35,114 bases of DNA, from positions 1-35,114 of the forward strand of contig NZ_JXIQ01000065.1 in assembly GCF_000934845.1 (NCBI RefSeq). The letters run 5' to 3'. The stretch comes from Mesobacillus subterraneus (GTDB lineage Bacteria > Bacillota > Bacilli > Bacillales > Cytobacillaceae). Positions 23,294 through 32,340 of this stretch are shown piece by piece (positions within the stretch are counted from its first letter, which is position 1; the number at the start of each line of letters is the position of its first letter). Both the position numbers and the translations under genes were made by a program. The notes under the pieces were generated by a model. That model was not told the origin of the DNA. It was given only the letters and a program-made list of their open reading frames with translations, and did not search any database.

Positions 23294-24121
23294 ATGGAAG
23301 AAGCTGTCGTTCTGAAGCTTAGAATTCTCCAGGAGGTTTTGCAGTTGAAAAGGAACCATCCTTATAGCAGGGATTTACTATATCTCCACATGAACGAACG
23401 GGACCATTATGTGCTTTCGCATGGAATCGAATTTCATGAATTTTTCAAGTCGTTACAAGATCCATTTGCCCATCTGTTGCTGTTGAAGCATCGCTATGAG
23501 GATGGCGAATTTAACAGTCATACTTTATTTGAATATGTACCTGGAAACAATGCTGAAAAGCTGGCACAAGCGAATGTACATGCATTCGGTGACTTTTGCT
23601 GGATTGATTTTGAGGAAGTGGAAGCGCTGAACGTGCTGACCGCCCAAGAAATAGCCGAACTCCTTTATCTTGGACATATCAAGCATCATTTGAAGCTGCC
23701 ATTTTACAATCAGCTTAATAATCGGTTTGTTTATTTGTCCAATGAAGATGGCTGGTTCAACAAGATCTATTATCGCAATTTCAATGACTTTTACCGCATG
23801 CTTGGCGATGTTCTATCAAGCAAACTCGGAGAAATGAAGCCGGAAAAAATGCTGCTTGGAATCCGCAAAAAAAAGTCTTATCCATCAGTAAGCAAAGAAA
23901 TTCTTAAAGCGTTGATCCCTGCTTTGAAGGAAGGGGCTGTGCTTTCGCTGAAACATATGCAACAGAACCGCAACAGGATGGAAATACCAATCTGGATTAT
24001 CGGAGATTTTGCCGACATGGATGACATGCATGATGAATACAAAGAAGCAAGTCGCAGCCAACCGGACGGCAGAATTGTTTTTGATAAAAAGTTAAAGGAA
24101 TGGAGCTTGCTTGCACAATAA
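23294..24121 (+). CDS. Conserved protein of unknown function, 275 residues
   Basis: This is a cytosolic acidic/basic mixed protein without membrane segment or recognised motif. It is rich in aromatic residues and His (HGIEFHEFFKSLQDPFAHLL, FCWIDFEEVEALN, IKHHLKLPFYNQLNNRFVYL, MEIPIWIIGDFADMDDMHDEY). I know similar Bacillus proteins only as uncharacterised, sometimes with a misleading transporter name. The ATG at 23294 lacks a good ribosome site. A TTG at 23345 has AGGAGG 8 bases upstream and would give 258 residues (MKRNHPYSRD), so the start is uncertain. It stands alone between rodA and the cobalamin unit. Confidence 0.75.
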   Translation: MEEAVVLKLRILQEVLQLKRNHPYSRDLLYLHMNERDHYVLSHGIEFHEFFKSLQDPFAHLLLLKHRYEDGEFNSHTLFEYVPGNNAEKLAQANVHAFGDFCWIDFEEVEALNVLTAQEIAELLYLGHIKHHLKLPFYNQLNNRFVYLSNEDGWFNKIYYRNFNDFYRMLGDVLSSKLGEMKPEKMLLGIRKKKSYPSVSKEILKALIPALKEGAVLSLKHMQQNRNRMEIPIWIIGDFADMDDMHDEYKEASRSQPDGRIVFDKKLKEWSLLAQ

Positions 24122-24138
24122 GTAGAACAACAAAATTA

Positions 24139-24169
24139 TTGCCGCGATTGTTGGAAGATCGTGTATAAT
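24139..24169 (+). promoter_or_regulatory. Candidate promoter of the cobalamin unit
   Basis: A perfect TATAAT (24164-24169) preceded by TTGCCG (24139-24144) with a long 19-bp spacer. Transcription would begin near 24176, some 25 bases before the riboswitch. Confidence 0.45.
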
Positions 24170-24199
24170 GAGCTGGAATGGATCATTGCATATTGAAAT

Positions 24200-24467
24200 G
24201 AACAGGTGTCTTTTTAACGAGACTTAATAGGGAAGGTTGGTGAAAATCCAACGCGGTCCCGCCACTGTAAATGGGAGCAAGCTGAGAAATGCCACTGTAC
24301 AAATGTATGGGAAGGCACAGCGAGCATTGACCATAAGCCAGGAGACCTGCCTGTCCATTGCACCAAGCCAACCTACGAGGATAGGGAGGTGTCGACAAGC
24401 TTTATGTCTTTTTTGTAAAAACATTTGCTTACTCGGACATCTCCGCTTCAGATGGAGATGTCTTTTT
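24200..24467 (+). promoter_or_regulatory. Cobalamin (B12) riboswitch with terminator expression platform
   Basis: The aptamer (about 24200-24355) has the family-defining stretches GGGAAGGTTGGTGAAAATCC at 24230-24249, then GCGGTCCCGCCACTGTAA, and the B12-box AAGCCAGGAGACCTGCC at 24335-24351. P1 can form between ACAGG (24203) and CCTGT (24350). Downstream, 24385-24393 (GGAGGTGTC) can pair with 24436-24444 (GACATCTCC), and the latter also forms the terminator stem with 24454-24462. High adenosylcobalamin should favour the terminator and shut off btuC and btuD. Confidence 0.93.
24436..24467 (+). terminator. Regulated terminator of the B12 riboswitch
   Basis: The perfect 9-bp stem GACATCTCC / GGAGATGTC has a 9-base loop and is followed by T5 G TT. 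It ends 30 bases before the btuC start codon, so stopping here blocks the whole unit. Confidence 0.85.
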
Positions 24468-24496
24468 GTTATTTTTCGAAAAAATGGGGGGAGCAA

Positions 24497-25555
24497 ATGA
24501 GGCCATTTACCCGGATCGTTTTACATAATAAAGGAATAGCCTATGTATTTGCGATGGCATTCTTGATCAGCTCGATGCTGCTCGGGATCGCAATTGGAAC
24601 GGTAGCCATTCCTGTCTCTACTATTATAGAAATCATTTTTACAGATATTTTCCGGTTACAGGGACAGGGGATCGATCCAATGCATGCTAGTATTGTCATG
24701 GAAATTAGGCTGCCGCGTGTTTTGCTGGCAGGCCTAGTTGGTGCGTCACTTGCAATCGCCGGCTCTGCATTTCAGGGTCTGCTGCGAAACCCGCTTGCCG
24801 ACCCGTATACGCTTGGAATTTCTTCGGGTGCCTCCATTGGAGCAGTTGCAACGCTTTTTTTTGGCGTGTCACTGCCTATGGTTGGAGCATTCACCCTGCC
24901 GATGCTTAGCATTCTGTTCGCATTTGCCACTGTGTTGTTTGTGCTATTTTTTGCCCGAAAAGTCGACAGACTGCTTAGGGTGGAGACAATTATATTAACT
25001 GGAATCATTTTAAGTTCCTTTCTTGGATCATTCATTTCATTGATGATTGCCCTATCTGGCGAGGAGCTGCGGCAAATTATTGGCTGGCTGCTTGGCAGTG
25101 TCTCGATGCGCGGCTGGGAATATATAAAAATCATTTTTCCTTTCTTCCTTATCGGACTGGTGATATTGCTGGCAAATACGAGGGAGTTAAATGCGATGTC
25201 CTTTGGAGAAGAGCGGGCACAGCATCTCGGTGTCAACGTCGAGCGCCGCAAGCTGTTGATTTTGCTGTCCGGTTCACTTTTGACCGGTTCGGCTGTTGCA
25301 GTGTCAGGAACGATCGGCTTTGTCGGCCTGGTTATTCCACATTTAACAAGGACTATCTGGGGCCCTGACCATCGCCATTTACTGCCATTATCGGTGCTGA
25401 TTGGCGGGGGATTTCTGATTCTAGCCGATCTAATCTCGCGGACGATTATTGCTCCATCAGAATTGCCAATTGGTGTGATTACAGCATTAATCGGTGCTCC
25501 GGTTTTTGCGTTGATTTTAATGAGAAATCGCAGAGAAAGAAGTGCTGGACGATGA
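24497..25555 (+). CDS. btuC: Cobalamin ABC transporter permease, FecCD/BtuC family
   Basis: The 352-residue polytopic permease has about ten helices. FecCD signatures: EIRLPRVLLAGLVGASLAIAG near residue 75, GSAFQGLLRNPLADPYTLGISSGA, the LGSVSMRGWEYI region, AQHLGVNVERRKLLI (cytosolic coupling loop), and GTIGFVGLVIPHLTRTIWGPDHR. The riboswitch directly upstream makes cobalamin/cobinamide the likely substrate rather than iron-siderophore. The ATG at 24497 has a GGGGGGAG site; an in-frame ATG at 24425 lies inside the terminator region and is rejected. It overlaps the ATPase gene by 4 bases. Confidence 0.93.
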   Translation: MRPFTRIVLHNKGIAYVFAMAFLISSMLLGIAIGTVAIPVSTIIEIIFTDIFRLQGQGIDPMHASIVMEIRLPRVLLAGLVGASLAIAGSAFQGLLRNPLADPYTLGISSGASIGAVATLFFGVSLPMVGAFTLPMLSILFAFATVLFVLFFARKVDRLLRVETIILTGIILSSFLGSFISLMIALSGEELRQIIGWLLGSVSMRGWEYIKIIFPFFLIGLVILLANTRELNAMSFGEERAQHLGVNVERRKLLILLSGSLLTGSAVAVSGTIGFVGLVIPHLTRTIWGPDHRHLLPLSVLIGGGFLILADLISRTIIAPSELPIGVITALIGAPVFALILMRNRRERSAGR

Positions 25556-26985
25556 TTACTGTGAATGGCTTAACTGGCGGATACGCAGGCGGCGAGGTGC
25601 TGAAGGGCATCTCCTTTCAGGTTGGCCACGGGGAGCTTTTCGGAATTCTTGGTCCGAACGGAAGCGGGAAAACGACGCTGTTAAAAATGATCAGCGGTGC
25701 ATTGGAATTCAGAAAAGGTGCCATCGAGCTGGATAGCCGGCCGTTGACTCAGTATTCACCGAAGCAGCTGGCGAGGATGATGGCGGTCCTGCCGCAGCAT
25801 TCCGACCAGGCGTTCCCATATCGTGTGAAAGAAACCGTTTCGCTTGGCCGTTATGCGCACCAGAAAGGCTGGTTCCACAGCTGGAGTGAGGAAGATGAGC
25901 AGATTGTTCTCAAAGTGATGGAACAGACAGGGATCACCCATCTGCAGGAAAAATCAATTGTTGAACTGTCCGGGGGCGAAAGGCAACGAGTCTATCTTGC
26001 GCAGGCACTGGCACAGCAGCCGAGGATTCTGCTGCTTGATGAGCCGACGAACCATCTGGATCTTAGCTTTCAAAAAGAGCTGTTGGATTTGCTAAAAAAA
26101 TGGGCGGCAGAAGAGGAGTTGACGGTGGTCTCGATTTTTCATGACTTGAATCTAGCCTCGCTTTACTGCGACAGGCTACTGCTAATGGAAAATGGCGAGG
26201 TACTGATTGTTGATACTCCTGCTGAGGTTTTAAAAGAAGAGCGAATCAAGGCTGTTTACAAGACAAAGGTCAAAAATCATCCGCATCCTGAAATTGCCCG
26301 GCCACAGCTGCTGCTCGTTCCTAAATCAGACGGCAATCAAGCAGCCAATTTCCAAATAGACGCATCGTATCTTGACATTGGATCAGACCGGATTGCACTA
26401 AAGACACCGGCGAAATTGAGGACAATGTCTTCTGGAATTACGGGTGCCGGGATTGGCTGGCATAATTCCTTCGTCCACCGGGTGGTTCCGATGGATTATG
26501 ATTGCAGTGACCATAAAGCAGAAATGGCTGAGTTTCTGCAGGCGAATGGTTTCCTGCCGAGCGAGACGGTTGCGATGATGACGGCTGTTCCTGCGGAATC
26601 CGTCGCACACCGTTTTTTTAAGAACGGGGAAGTTTCTATCTTCATTATGGTCTCTGCAGGCAATACGCATCGGGAGAGTCCAAGAAATATCAATACATGG
26701 CTGTTCATTAATGGCCGAATCTCGGAAGAAGCGTTCATCCAGAGCGCAATGACTGCAGCTGAGGCGAAAATAAGGGTAATACAGGAGCTGCAAGGAAGCA
26801 GTACTAGCGATGCTGGCCAGTCAGCTGGTATTTCAACCGACAGCATCTGTATCGCAGCGACGCAGCAAGGAGAGCTAATTGCCTATGCTGGAACCGCTTC
26901 GCCACTAGGCAAGCTCATCAGTGACGGGATTTATTCCTGCACTAAACAAGCGATTTTGAACTATCGAGCTGGAAAGACTTTATGA
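25552..26985 (+). CDS. btuD: Cobalamin transporter ATPase fused to a CbiZ adenosylcobinamide amidohydrolase domain
   Basis: The 477-residue two-domain protein resembles B. subtilis YvrA. Residues 1 to about 250 are an ABC ATPase: Walker A GPNGSGKTT, Q-loop VLPQHSDQAFPYRVKET, signature ELSGGERQRVYLAQAL, Walker B LLLLDEPTNHLDLS and switch His in SIFHDLN. Residues about 275-477 form a CbiZ-type domain (LRTMSSGITGAGIGWHNSFV; VPMDYDC; MTAVPAESVAHRF; VSAGNTHRES; SDGIYSCTKQA). CbiZ cleaves adenosylcobinamide-type amides so that imported corrinoids can be salvaged (known for the family). It starts at ATGA overlap with btuC. No BtuF-type binding protein gene is present in this unit. Confidence 0.93.
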   Translation: MITVNGLTGGYAGGEVLKGISFQVGHGELFGILGPNGSGKTTLLKMISGALEFRKGAIELDSRPLTQYSPKQLARMMAVLPQHSDQAFPYRVKETVSLGRYAHQKGWFHSWSEEDEQIVLKVMEQTGITHLQEKSIVELSGGERQRVYLAQALAQQPRILLLDEPTNHLDLSFQKELLDLLKKWAAEEELTVVSIFHDLNLASLYCDRLLLMENGEVLIVDTPAEVLKEERIKAVYKTKVKNHPHPEIARPQLLLVPKSDGNQAANFQIDASYLDIGSDRIALKTPAKLRTMSSGITGAGIGWHNSFVHRVVPMDYDCSDHKAEMAEFLQANGFLPSETVAMMTAVPAESVAHRFFKNGEVSIFIMVSAGNTHRESPRNINTWLFINGRISEEAFIQSAMTAAEAKIRVIQELQGSSTSDAGQSAGISTDSICIAATQQGELIAYAGTASPLGKLISDGIYSCTKQAILNYRAGKTL

Positions 26986-27146
26986 AGGAATCTGCAACAG
27001 AAGATGTCCAGGGCGCCGTAGAAAAACTGCGTGCCGCCGGTGTCTCGATCCTGCTCGAACCAACCGAAAAACCATGGGGCCAGGTCATTGCCTATGCAGT
27101 TGACCCGGATGGGCACTATATTGAAATATGCACACCGATTGCTTGA
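26982..27146 (+). pseudogene. C-terminal half of a VOC (glyoxalase/bleomycin resistance) protein
   Basis: A 54-codon frame, starting with an ATG that overlaps the btuD stop (ATGA), reads EDVQGAVEKLRAAGVSILLE, then PWGQVIAYAVDPDGHYIEIC. This is the second beta-alpha-beta-beta-beta unit of a VOC domain, including the metal-site Glu of the IEI strand. A whole protein has about 120-130 residues, so the first half is gone. A terminator follows at once. It is either a remnant of a deleted gene captured at the end of the B12 unit or a translated half-domain that needs to dimerise. A remnant is more likely. Confidence 0.7.
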
Positions 27147-27187
27147 AACAAAGTCCTGCAGTTAGTCAGCTGCAGGACTTTGTTTTG
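27147..27187 (+). terminator. Strong terminator of the cobalamin unit
   Basis: The perfect 15-bp stem AACAAAGTCCTGCAG / CTGCAGGACTTTGTT (27147-27161 and 27170-27184) has an 8-base loop and a T-rich tail, directly after the VOC remnant stop. The next 260 bases hold no gene but carry the sulP promoter. Confidence 0.9.
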
Positions 27188-27345
27188 TTTAATTTGGATT
27201 TTTAAAGGAACCCTGTTTTCGCTGAAATCATGAACAAGGTGGATTCTCATTTTATAATTTTAGGATTTCAACGTAGAAATGAGAAAAATGAAGCTATTAG
27301 TCGAATTGCAAAGGAAACATGATAATACACCGTTTACAATATGGG

Positions 27346-27373
27346 TTGCCTGTTTTTTGATTTGTGTTATGAT
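27346..27373 (+). promoter_or_regulatory. Promoter of the SulP-UspA unit
   Basis: TTGCCT, a 16-bp spacer and TATGAT with an extended TGT just before it. It lies about 75 bases before the transporter start. Confidence 0.5.
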
Positions 27374-27448
27374 AAATCCTGTTTATCACGGACCCGGCTT
27401 GCTTGAGAGTAGGAAGCCATGAAAAAAATCATATTAAGGGGTGTTTTC

Positions 27449-28921
27449 TTGACTACTAAAACAATAAAAGAACAATGGTTTGGCAATGTAAAAGGAGATA
27501 TCCTTGCAGGGATTGTCGTTGCACTTGCTTTGATTCCTGAAGCGATCGCTTTTTCGATTATTGCCGGTGTGGACCCGATGGTTGGGCTTTACGCTTCCTT
27601 CGCTATTGCTGTCACAATCGCGATTGTCGGCGGCCGCCCAGGCATGATTTCAGCAGCAACTGGTGCGATGGCGCTGTTGATGGTGACGCTTGTTGCCCAC
27701 CATGGTTTACAATATTTGATGGCCGCTACGATTTTGACAGGTGTCCTGCAGATTCTGTTTGGTGTGTTCAAACTGGCGAGGTTCATGAGGTTCATTCCCC
27801 GTTCCGTTATGATCGGTTTTGTGAATGCACTGGCCATTCTAATTTTCATGGCACAGCTTGGACAATTTGTCGATGCTACTTGGGTAATGTATGCGATGGT
27901 AGCGGGTGCGCTTGCGATCATCTATCTTTTTCCGCGCATCACAAAAGCGGTTCCATCACCGCTTGTGGCGATTATTGTTATTACAGTGATTGCGCTGATA
28001 ACTAAGAGTGATGTAAGAACCGTGGGAGACATGGGGAACCTGACATCTGCACTGCCAACTTTTCTGATTCCTGATGTCCCTTTTAATCTTGAAACGTTGA
28101 AAATCATCTTCCCATATTCATTGGCTTTGTCGATCGTTGGTCTGCTGGAATCCTTACTGACAGCTTCTATCGTCGATGATATGACAGATACTACTAGTGA
28201 TAAAAATAAAGAAAGCCGCGGCCAAGGGATTGCCAATATTGTAGCCGGTTTATTCGGCGGCATGGCAGGCTGCGCGATGATCGGCCAATCCGTCATCAAT
28301 GTTAAATCTGGAGGGAGAGGCAGACTATCTGCTCTCGTTGCTGGTGCATTCTTGATGTTCCTGATCCTTGTGTTAGGAAATATCGTTGTCCAAATTCCGA
28401 TGGCCGCCCTTGTGGGTGTCATGTTCATGGTATCAATCGGAACATTCGATTGGTCATCGATCAAAGCTATCGCAAAGACCCCTGTTACCGATACAATAGT
28501 TATGGTTACTACGACTGTTACGACAGTGTTTACTCATGACCTTTCAAAAGGTGTATTTGCCGGAATCATTTTAAGTGCGATTTTCTTTGTCGCAAAAATA
28601 TCAAAGGTAAAAGTAACATCTACACTCGATGTAGCAGCCAAACGTCGCACATATTTCGTAACAGGACAAGTATTCTTCGCGTCCGTTACAGATATGCTTG
28701 AATCATTTGATTGGAAAGAAACAGCAAAAGAAGTCGTCATTGACCTGACTCATGCCCATGTATGGGATGATTCAGCGGTTGCGGCAATTGATAAAATTGT
28801 CCTCAAATTGAGAGAGAACGGAACGGTTGTCCGCCTGCAGGGGCTGAATGAACCAAGCTCCCACTTGATTGACAAACTAGCCGTTCACAAACAGGAAGGC
28901 GCCAAGCTTTCCGGTCATTAA
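27449..28921 (+). CDS. SulP family anion transporter with STAS domain
   Basis: The roughly 490-residue SLC26/SulP permease carries sulfate, bicarbonate or another anion. The N-terminal transporter part has [36 protein letters not shown] (the SulP signature region), [17 protein letters not shown], and [17 protein letters not shown]. The C-terminal STAS domain (about residues 395-480) reads [12 protein letters not shown], then [19 protein letters not shown], with the DxxxxxxxDSxA loop typical of STAS. The TTG at 27449 is chosen because AAGGGG is 7 bases upstream; an ATG at 27419 (10 residues longer) has a weaker site. Substrate is not readable. The next gene is a universal stress protein, a common partner of SulP transporters. 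Confidence 0.88.
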   Translation: MTTKTIKEQWFGNVKGDILAGIVVALALIPEAIAFSIIAGVDPMVGLYASFAIAVTIAIVGGRPGMISAATGAMALLMVTLVAHHGLQYLMAATILTGVLQILFGVFKLARFMRFIPRSVMIGFVNALAILIFMAQLGQFVDATWVMYAMVAGALAIIYLFPRITKAVPSPLVAIIVITVIALITKSDVRTVGDMGNLTSALPTFLIPDVPFNLETLKIIFPYSLALSIVGLLESLLTASIVDDMTDTTSDKNKESRGQGIANIVAGLFGGMAGCAMIGQSVINVKSGGRGRLSALVAGAFLMFLILVLGNIVVQIPMAALVGVMFMVSIGTFDWSSIKAIAKTPVTDTIVMVTTTVTTVFTHDLSKGVFAGIILSAIFFVAKISKVKVTSTLDVAAKRRTYFVTGQVFFASVTDMLESFDWKETAKEVVIDLTHAHVWDDSAVAAIDKIVLKLRENGTVVRLQGLNEPSSHLIDKLAVHKQEGAKLSGH

Positions 28922-28989
28922 AGAAAATAGGAGAAAGTGCGTGGACAAATCAACGTGCTTTTCAATGGGAATTAATGGAGGGGAATGGA

Positions 28990-29409
28990 TTGTTTAAAAG
29001 AATCTTGCTCGCTTCCGATGGATCAGATCATTCAGTACGTGCGGCGAAAAAAGCCGTAGATCTGGCCAGGCTAAATGGCGATAGTGAAATAACAGTGGTT
29101 TATGTTGTCGATGGGCAAACTTCCAAGGAGGATATCCTTCATCATGCGGACCAGACATTGGTAGAGGGAAAAAGAAAAGCCAGGCTTCAACCTGTAACCG
29201 ATATGCTTGAAAAAGAAAACCTGAGCTACAAGCTTGAAAAATTGCATGGAGAACCAGGTCCAGCGATCGTTGATTATGCAAACAAGAACCAGTTTGATGT
29301 CGTGGTCGTCGGCAGCCGCGGTTTGAATGGACTGCAGGAAATGGTACTGGGAAGTGTCAGCCACAAAGTCGCAAAACGGGTTAAAGCACCAGTTTTAATT
29401 GTAAAATAG
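28990..29409 (+). CDS. Universal stress protein, UspA family
   Basis: The 139-residue single Usp domain starts as usual (FKRILLASDGSDHSVRAAKKA) and ends with the ATP-binding motif GSRGLNGLQEMVLGSVSHKV plus VKAPVLIVK. The motif G-2x-G-9x-GS is intact, so it is the ATP-binding type. The TTG at 28990 is preferred because GGAGGGG lies 6 bases upstream and the protein then begins MFKRILL; an in-frame ATG at 28975 lies before that site. It is 68 bases after sulP and shares its transcript, suggesting regulation of the transporter or a shared stress response. Confidence 0.9.
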   Translation: MFKRILLASDGSDHSVRAAKKAVDLARLNGDSEITVVYVVDGQTSKEDILHHADQTLVEGKRKARLQPVTDMLEKENLSYKLEKLHGEPGPAIVDYANKNQFDVVVVGSRGLNGLQEMVLGSVSHKVAKRVKAPVLIVK

Positions 29410-29413
29410 CCAG

Positions 29414-29442
29414 CGTTCAGGTAAAGCCTGAGCGTTTTTTCT
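29414..29442 (+). terminator. Terminator of the SulP-UspA unit
   Basis: The 8-bp stem CGTTCAGG / CCTGAGCG (one G-U pair) has a TAAAG loop, followed by T6. Confidence 0.85.
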
Positions 29443-29769
29443 TATTTAAGAAGAGCTTCCTGTTAATTTCACAGCTTATTAGAATTGTATAGATTTTCAT
29501 AGCGAGTTGGAAATTCCGGCGGTTTTTTACAAAATAATCGACACATTAAAAAAGGGATCTTTCCTTTCACGAAATTATCAGTTTATTCATATTATAAATT
29601 AGGCGATTGCTTCAGGTGCGAATGCCTATTGCTAATTTTATTTTTGCTGCAGGTTTCAGGCAATTCAAACAGGAAATAGTATAAATATTAAATATTGATA
29701 ACAATTCCTTAATTGAAAAATAAAGTGGTAAAATAATAACCGGATTGAATTTTATTGGAGGTCTATTTT
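29443..29769. other. Intergenic region upstream of ddl
   Basis: About 330 bases of AT-rich DNA without a protein-like frame, RNA gene or clear riboswitch. TTGATA at 29696 and the A/T-rich TAAAATAATAA near 29730 may belong to the ddl promoter, but the spacing is not convincing. Confidence 0.35.
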
Positions 29770-30852
29770 ATGAAGACGAGAATTGGGCTGCTGTACGGCG
29801 GCAAATCGGCTGAACATAAAGTATCAATGCAGACAGCTTTAGCTGTGATGAAGGCATTGGATTTTGAAAATTATGAGGTCTACCCTATATACATAACGGA
29901 GGAAGGGGATTGGACCAAGGGGCCGCAGCTGAGCGCACCTGCTGAGAACATCAAGCAGCTTGAATTCGCTGATGGTTCGAATCTGCCATCGCCTTCCTTT
30001 TCACCGGCATTATTTCAGGCTGACGGAAAGGAAGAGAGCCGGACGCTAGATGTAATTTTTCCGCTGCTGCATGGTCCGAACGGGGAAGACGGGACGGTTC
30101 AGGGCCTGCTTGAACTATTGAACCTTCCTTATGTCGGAAATGGGGTTCTTGCCTCATCTGCCGGGATGGATAAAATCATCATGAAGAATATTTTTGCGCA
30201 GGCCGGACTCCCTCAAGTAGATTATATAGCTGCACTTCGCAGCGAATGGGAAAAGGACTGCGACAAGGTATACGCCCTTGTGGAAGAGAGGCTTGGCTAT
30301 CCTTGCTTTGTAAAACCTGCAAATCTTGGGTCCAGTGTGGGGATCAGCAAGGCATCGAGCAAGCAGGAGCTTGAAGTGGCATTCAAGGAAGCGTTTCTAT
30401 TTGACCGTAAAATCATCGTTGAACAAGGTGTTGTCGCGCGGGAAATCGAAATTGGTGTCCTTGGAAACGATGAACCTGAATGCTCGGTGGCTGGTGAAAT
30501 CGTTCCTAAGAAAGACTTCTATGACTACAAGGCGAAGTACGAAGATGGCGATACAGCAATGATCATTCCAGCCGAATTGACAGAACAGCAATATGCAGAA
30601 GTTAAGGAAATGGCGATCACGGCCTTTAAGGCGCTTGATTGCTCAGGTCTCGTTCGTGCTGACTTTTTTCTGACAAAGGATGGCCAGTTTTTGATTAATG
30701 AAGTGAATACTATGCCTGGATTTACGCCATTCAGCATGTTTCCTCTTCTGTGGAAACACACGGGTGTCACATATCCGCAGCTAATTGAAAAGCTGGTGAA
30801 CCTCGGGATCGAGCGGCACGCTGAAAAGCAGAAGATCAAATATACATTCTAA
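29770..30852 (+). CDS. ddl: D-alanine--D-alanine ligase
   Basis: The 360-residue ATP-grasp enzyme makes D-Ala-D-Ala for the peptidoglycan stem peptide. Motifs: [18 protein letters not shown] at the start (EH.VS), [49 protein letters not shown] (grasp loop), [17 protein letters not shown], the omega loop [16 protein letters not shown] and the metal site [14 protein letters not shown]. The Tyr in the omega loop (YKAKY) fits D-Ala-D-Ala, not D-lactate, specificity. The ATG at 29770 follows TTGGAGG by 8 bases; the in-frame TTG at 29755 is that ribosome site. It is followed by murF. Confidence 0.96.
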   Translation: MKTRIGLLYGGKSAEHKVSMQTALAVMKALDFENYEVYPIYITEEGDWTKGPQLSAPAENIKQLEFADGSNLPSPSFSPALFQADGKEESRTLDVIFPLLHGPNGEDGTVQGLLELLNLPYVGNGVLASSAGMDKIIMKNIFAQAGLPQVDYIAALRSEWEKDCDKVYALVEERLGYPCFVKPANLGSSVGISKASSKQELEVAFKEAFLFDRKIIVEQGVVAREIEIGVLGNDEPECSVAGEIVPKKDFYDYKAKYEDGDTAMIIPAELTEQQYAEVKEMAITAFKALDCSGLVRADFFLTKDGQFLINEVNTMPGFTPFSMFPLLWKHTGVTYPQLIEKLVNLGIERHAEKQKIKYTF

Positions 30853-30925
30853 ATAATGCGTAATGAAAAAGGGGACACGGAGGGACAAAGGTCGTGTTCT
30901 CTCTTTATCATGGGAGGAAACCTGT

Positions 30926-32302
30926 ATGATCGAAAAAAGTTTAGCGGAAATTGCGAAAATGGCTGGCGGGCTGAATGATGTACGGAAATTTGCCGATGTT
31001 AAAGTCAAAGGTGTATCCATTGACACACGTAAAATGGAGGCAGGAAATTTATTTGTTCCTATTAAAGGGTCGCGGACAGACGGCCATAACTTTGTAGCGG
31101 ATGTGATCGAGAACCGCGGTGCTTCGGCAGCCCTCTGGCAAAAAGATGTCCCGAGTCCTCCAGAACACCTGCCAGTCATCATTGTTGAGGATACGACAAC
31201 AGCCCTTCAGGAGCTGGCAAGAAGCTATCGAAATTCACTGGAAATCAAGGTTGTCGGAATTACAGGAAGCAACGGAAAAACAACAACAAAGGACATAACA
31301 TCCAATCTGCTTGCCCAAAAATACAAGGTTCAGAAAACAGAGGGGAACTTCAATAACCATCTTGGACTCCCGCTGACGCTATTGCGTCTTCGGGAAGATA
31401 CAGAGGTGGCTGTACTTGAAATGGGGATGAGCAGCAAGGGAGAAATTGAATTTTTATCCAAGCTGGGGCGCCCTGATGCAGTGATCATTACGAATATTGG
31501 CGAATCCCACCTGCTTGATCTCGGTTCAAGAGAAGCGATCGCGGATGCTAAACTGGAAATCATTAGCGGTCTCAAGGAGAATGGGATCATCATTTATCAC
31601 GGAGACGAGCCTCTATTGCGGGATAGACTGCAAAATTATCATGGAAAGGGCATTCTGAAAACCTTTGGGGCAAGCCACGACAATGATTTGTATCCAGTAG
31701 CGATCGAGCCGTGGGAGAATGGCAACCAATTCACGACCAACCTCGGCAGTGCAACGTTCTTTCTGCCTGTTCTCGGAAATCACAATATCCTGAATGCGCT
31801 CGCAGCCATGCTTGCAGCAGAGTTCCTTGGCGTTTCCTTTGAACAGATGAACGATGGTTTTGCTAGCTTAAAGCTGACAAAAATGAGGATGGAACTTTCA
31901 GAGGGAGTTCATGGAGAAAAAATTATTAATGACGCCTATAATGCCAGTCCAACATCGATGAATGCAGCGATTGATCTAGTAGCCAATCTGACAGGCTACC
32001 GACGTAAAATCCTGGTCCTCGGTGATATGCTTGAGCTCGGGCCGCTGGAACAAGAATATCATTACAAAGTGGGGATATCCCTCGATGCATCTAAGGTGGA
32101 CTATGTTTTCACTTACGGCGAACTGAGCGAATCGATCGCAAGAGGTGCAAAGGAAATGCTCGGCGAAAACAGAGTCTTTGCTTTTCATGATAAACAGAAG
32201 CTGAGTGAAGAACTGAAAAAATATGTAACCAATGAAACGATTGTTCTTGTAAAAGCATCCAGAGGCATGGCGCTTGAAGAAGTCGTAAAAGCGCTACAAT
32301 AA
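30926..32302 (+). CDS. murF: UDP-N-acetylmuramoyl-tripeptide--D-alanyl-D-alanine ligase
   Basis: The 458-residue enzyme adds D-Ala-D-Ala to UDP-MurNAc-tripeptide. Mur ligase motifs: N-terminal substrate domain (VKGVSIDTRKMEAGNLFVPI), P-loop VVGITGSNGKTTTKD, NFNNHLGLPLTLL, VLEMGMSSKGEIEFL, HNILNALAAMLAAE, and MRMELSEGVHGEKIINDAYNASPTSM (C-terminal domain entry). The ATG at 30926 has GGGAGGAA upstream; the longer in-frame start at 30863 adds a non-family basic segment (KKGTRRDKG) and is rejected. It acts directly after Ddl, and the gene pair is conserved in Bacillus. Confidence 0.96.
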   Translation: MIEKSLAEIAKMAGGLNDVRKFADVKVKGVSIDTRKMEAGNLFVPIKGSRTDGHNFVADVIENRGASAALWQKDVPSPPEHLPVIIVEDTTTALQELARSYRNSLEIKVVGITGSNGKTTTKDITSNLLAQKYKVQKTEGNFNNHLGLPLTLLRLREDTEVAVLEMGMSSKGEIEFLSKLGRPDAVIITNIGESHLLDLGSREAIADAKLEIISGLKENGIIIYHGDEPLLRDRLQNYHGKGILKTFGASHDNDLYPVAIEPWENGNQFTTNLGSATFFLPVLGNHNILNALAAMLAAEFLGVSFEQMNDGFASLKLTKMRMELSEGVHGEKIINDAYNASPTSMNAAIDLVANLTGYRRKILVLGDMLELGPLEQEYHYKVGISLDASKVDYVFTYGELSESIARGAKEMLGENRVFAFHDKQKLSEELKKYVTNETIVLVKASRGMALEEVVKALQ

Positions 32303-32311
32303 TATAAAGCT

Positions 32312-32340
32312 AAAAAGATGTCCTTGCTGGACATCTTTTT
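32312..32340 (+). terminator. Terminator of ddl-murF
   Basis: The perfect 12-bp stem AAAAAGATGTCC / GGACATCTTTTT has a 5-base loop, 9 bases after the murF stop. Confidence 0.9.

Noticed and set aside
24183-24496. Several overlapping open frames on both strands
   Set aside because: They lie within the B12 riboswitch and its terminator; the RNA motifs explain the sequence.
24425-24496. N-terminal extension of BtuC from an upstream ATG
   Set aside because: It would translate the terminator hairpin and has no ribosome site; the ATG at 24497 has GGGGGGAG at the right distance.
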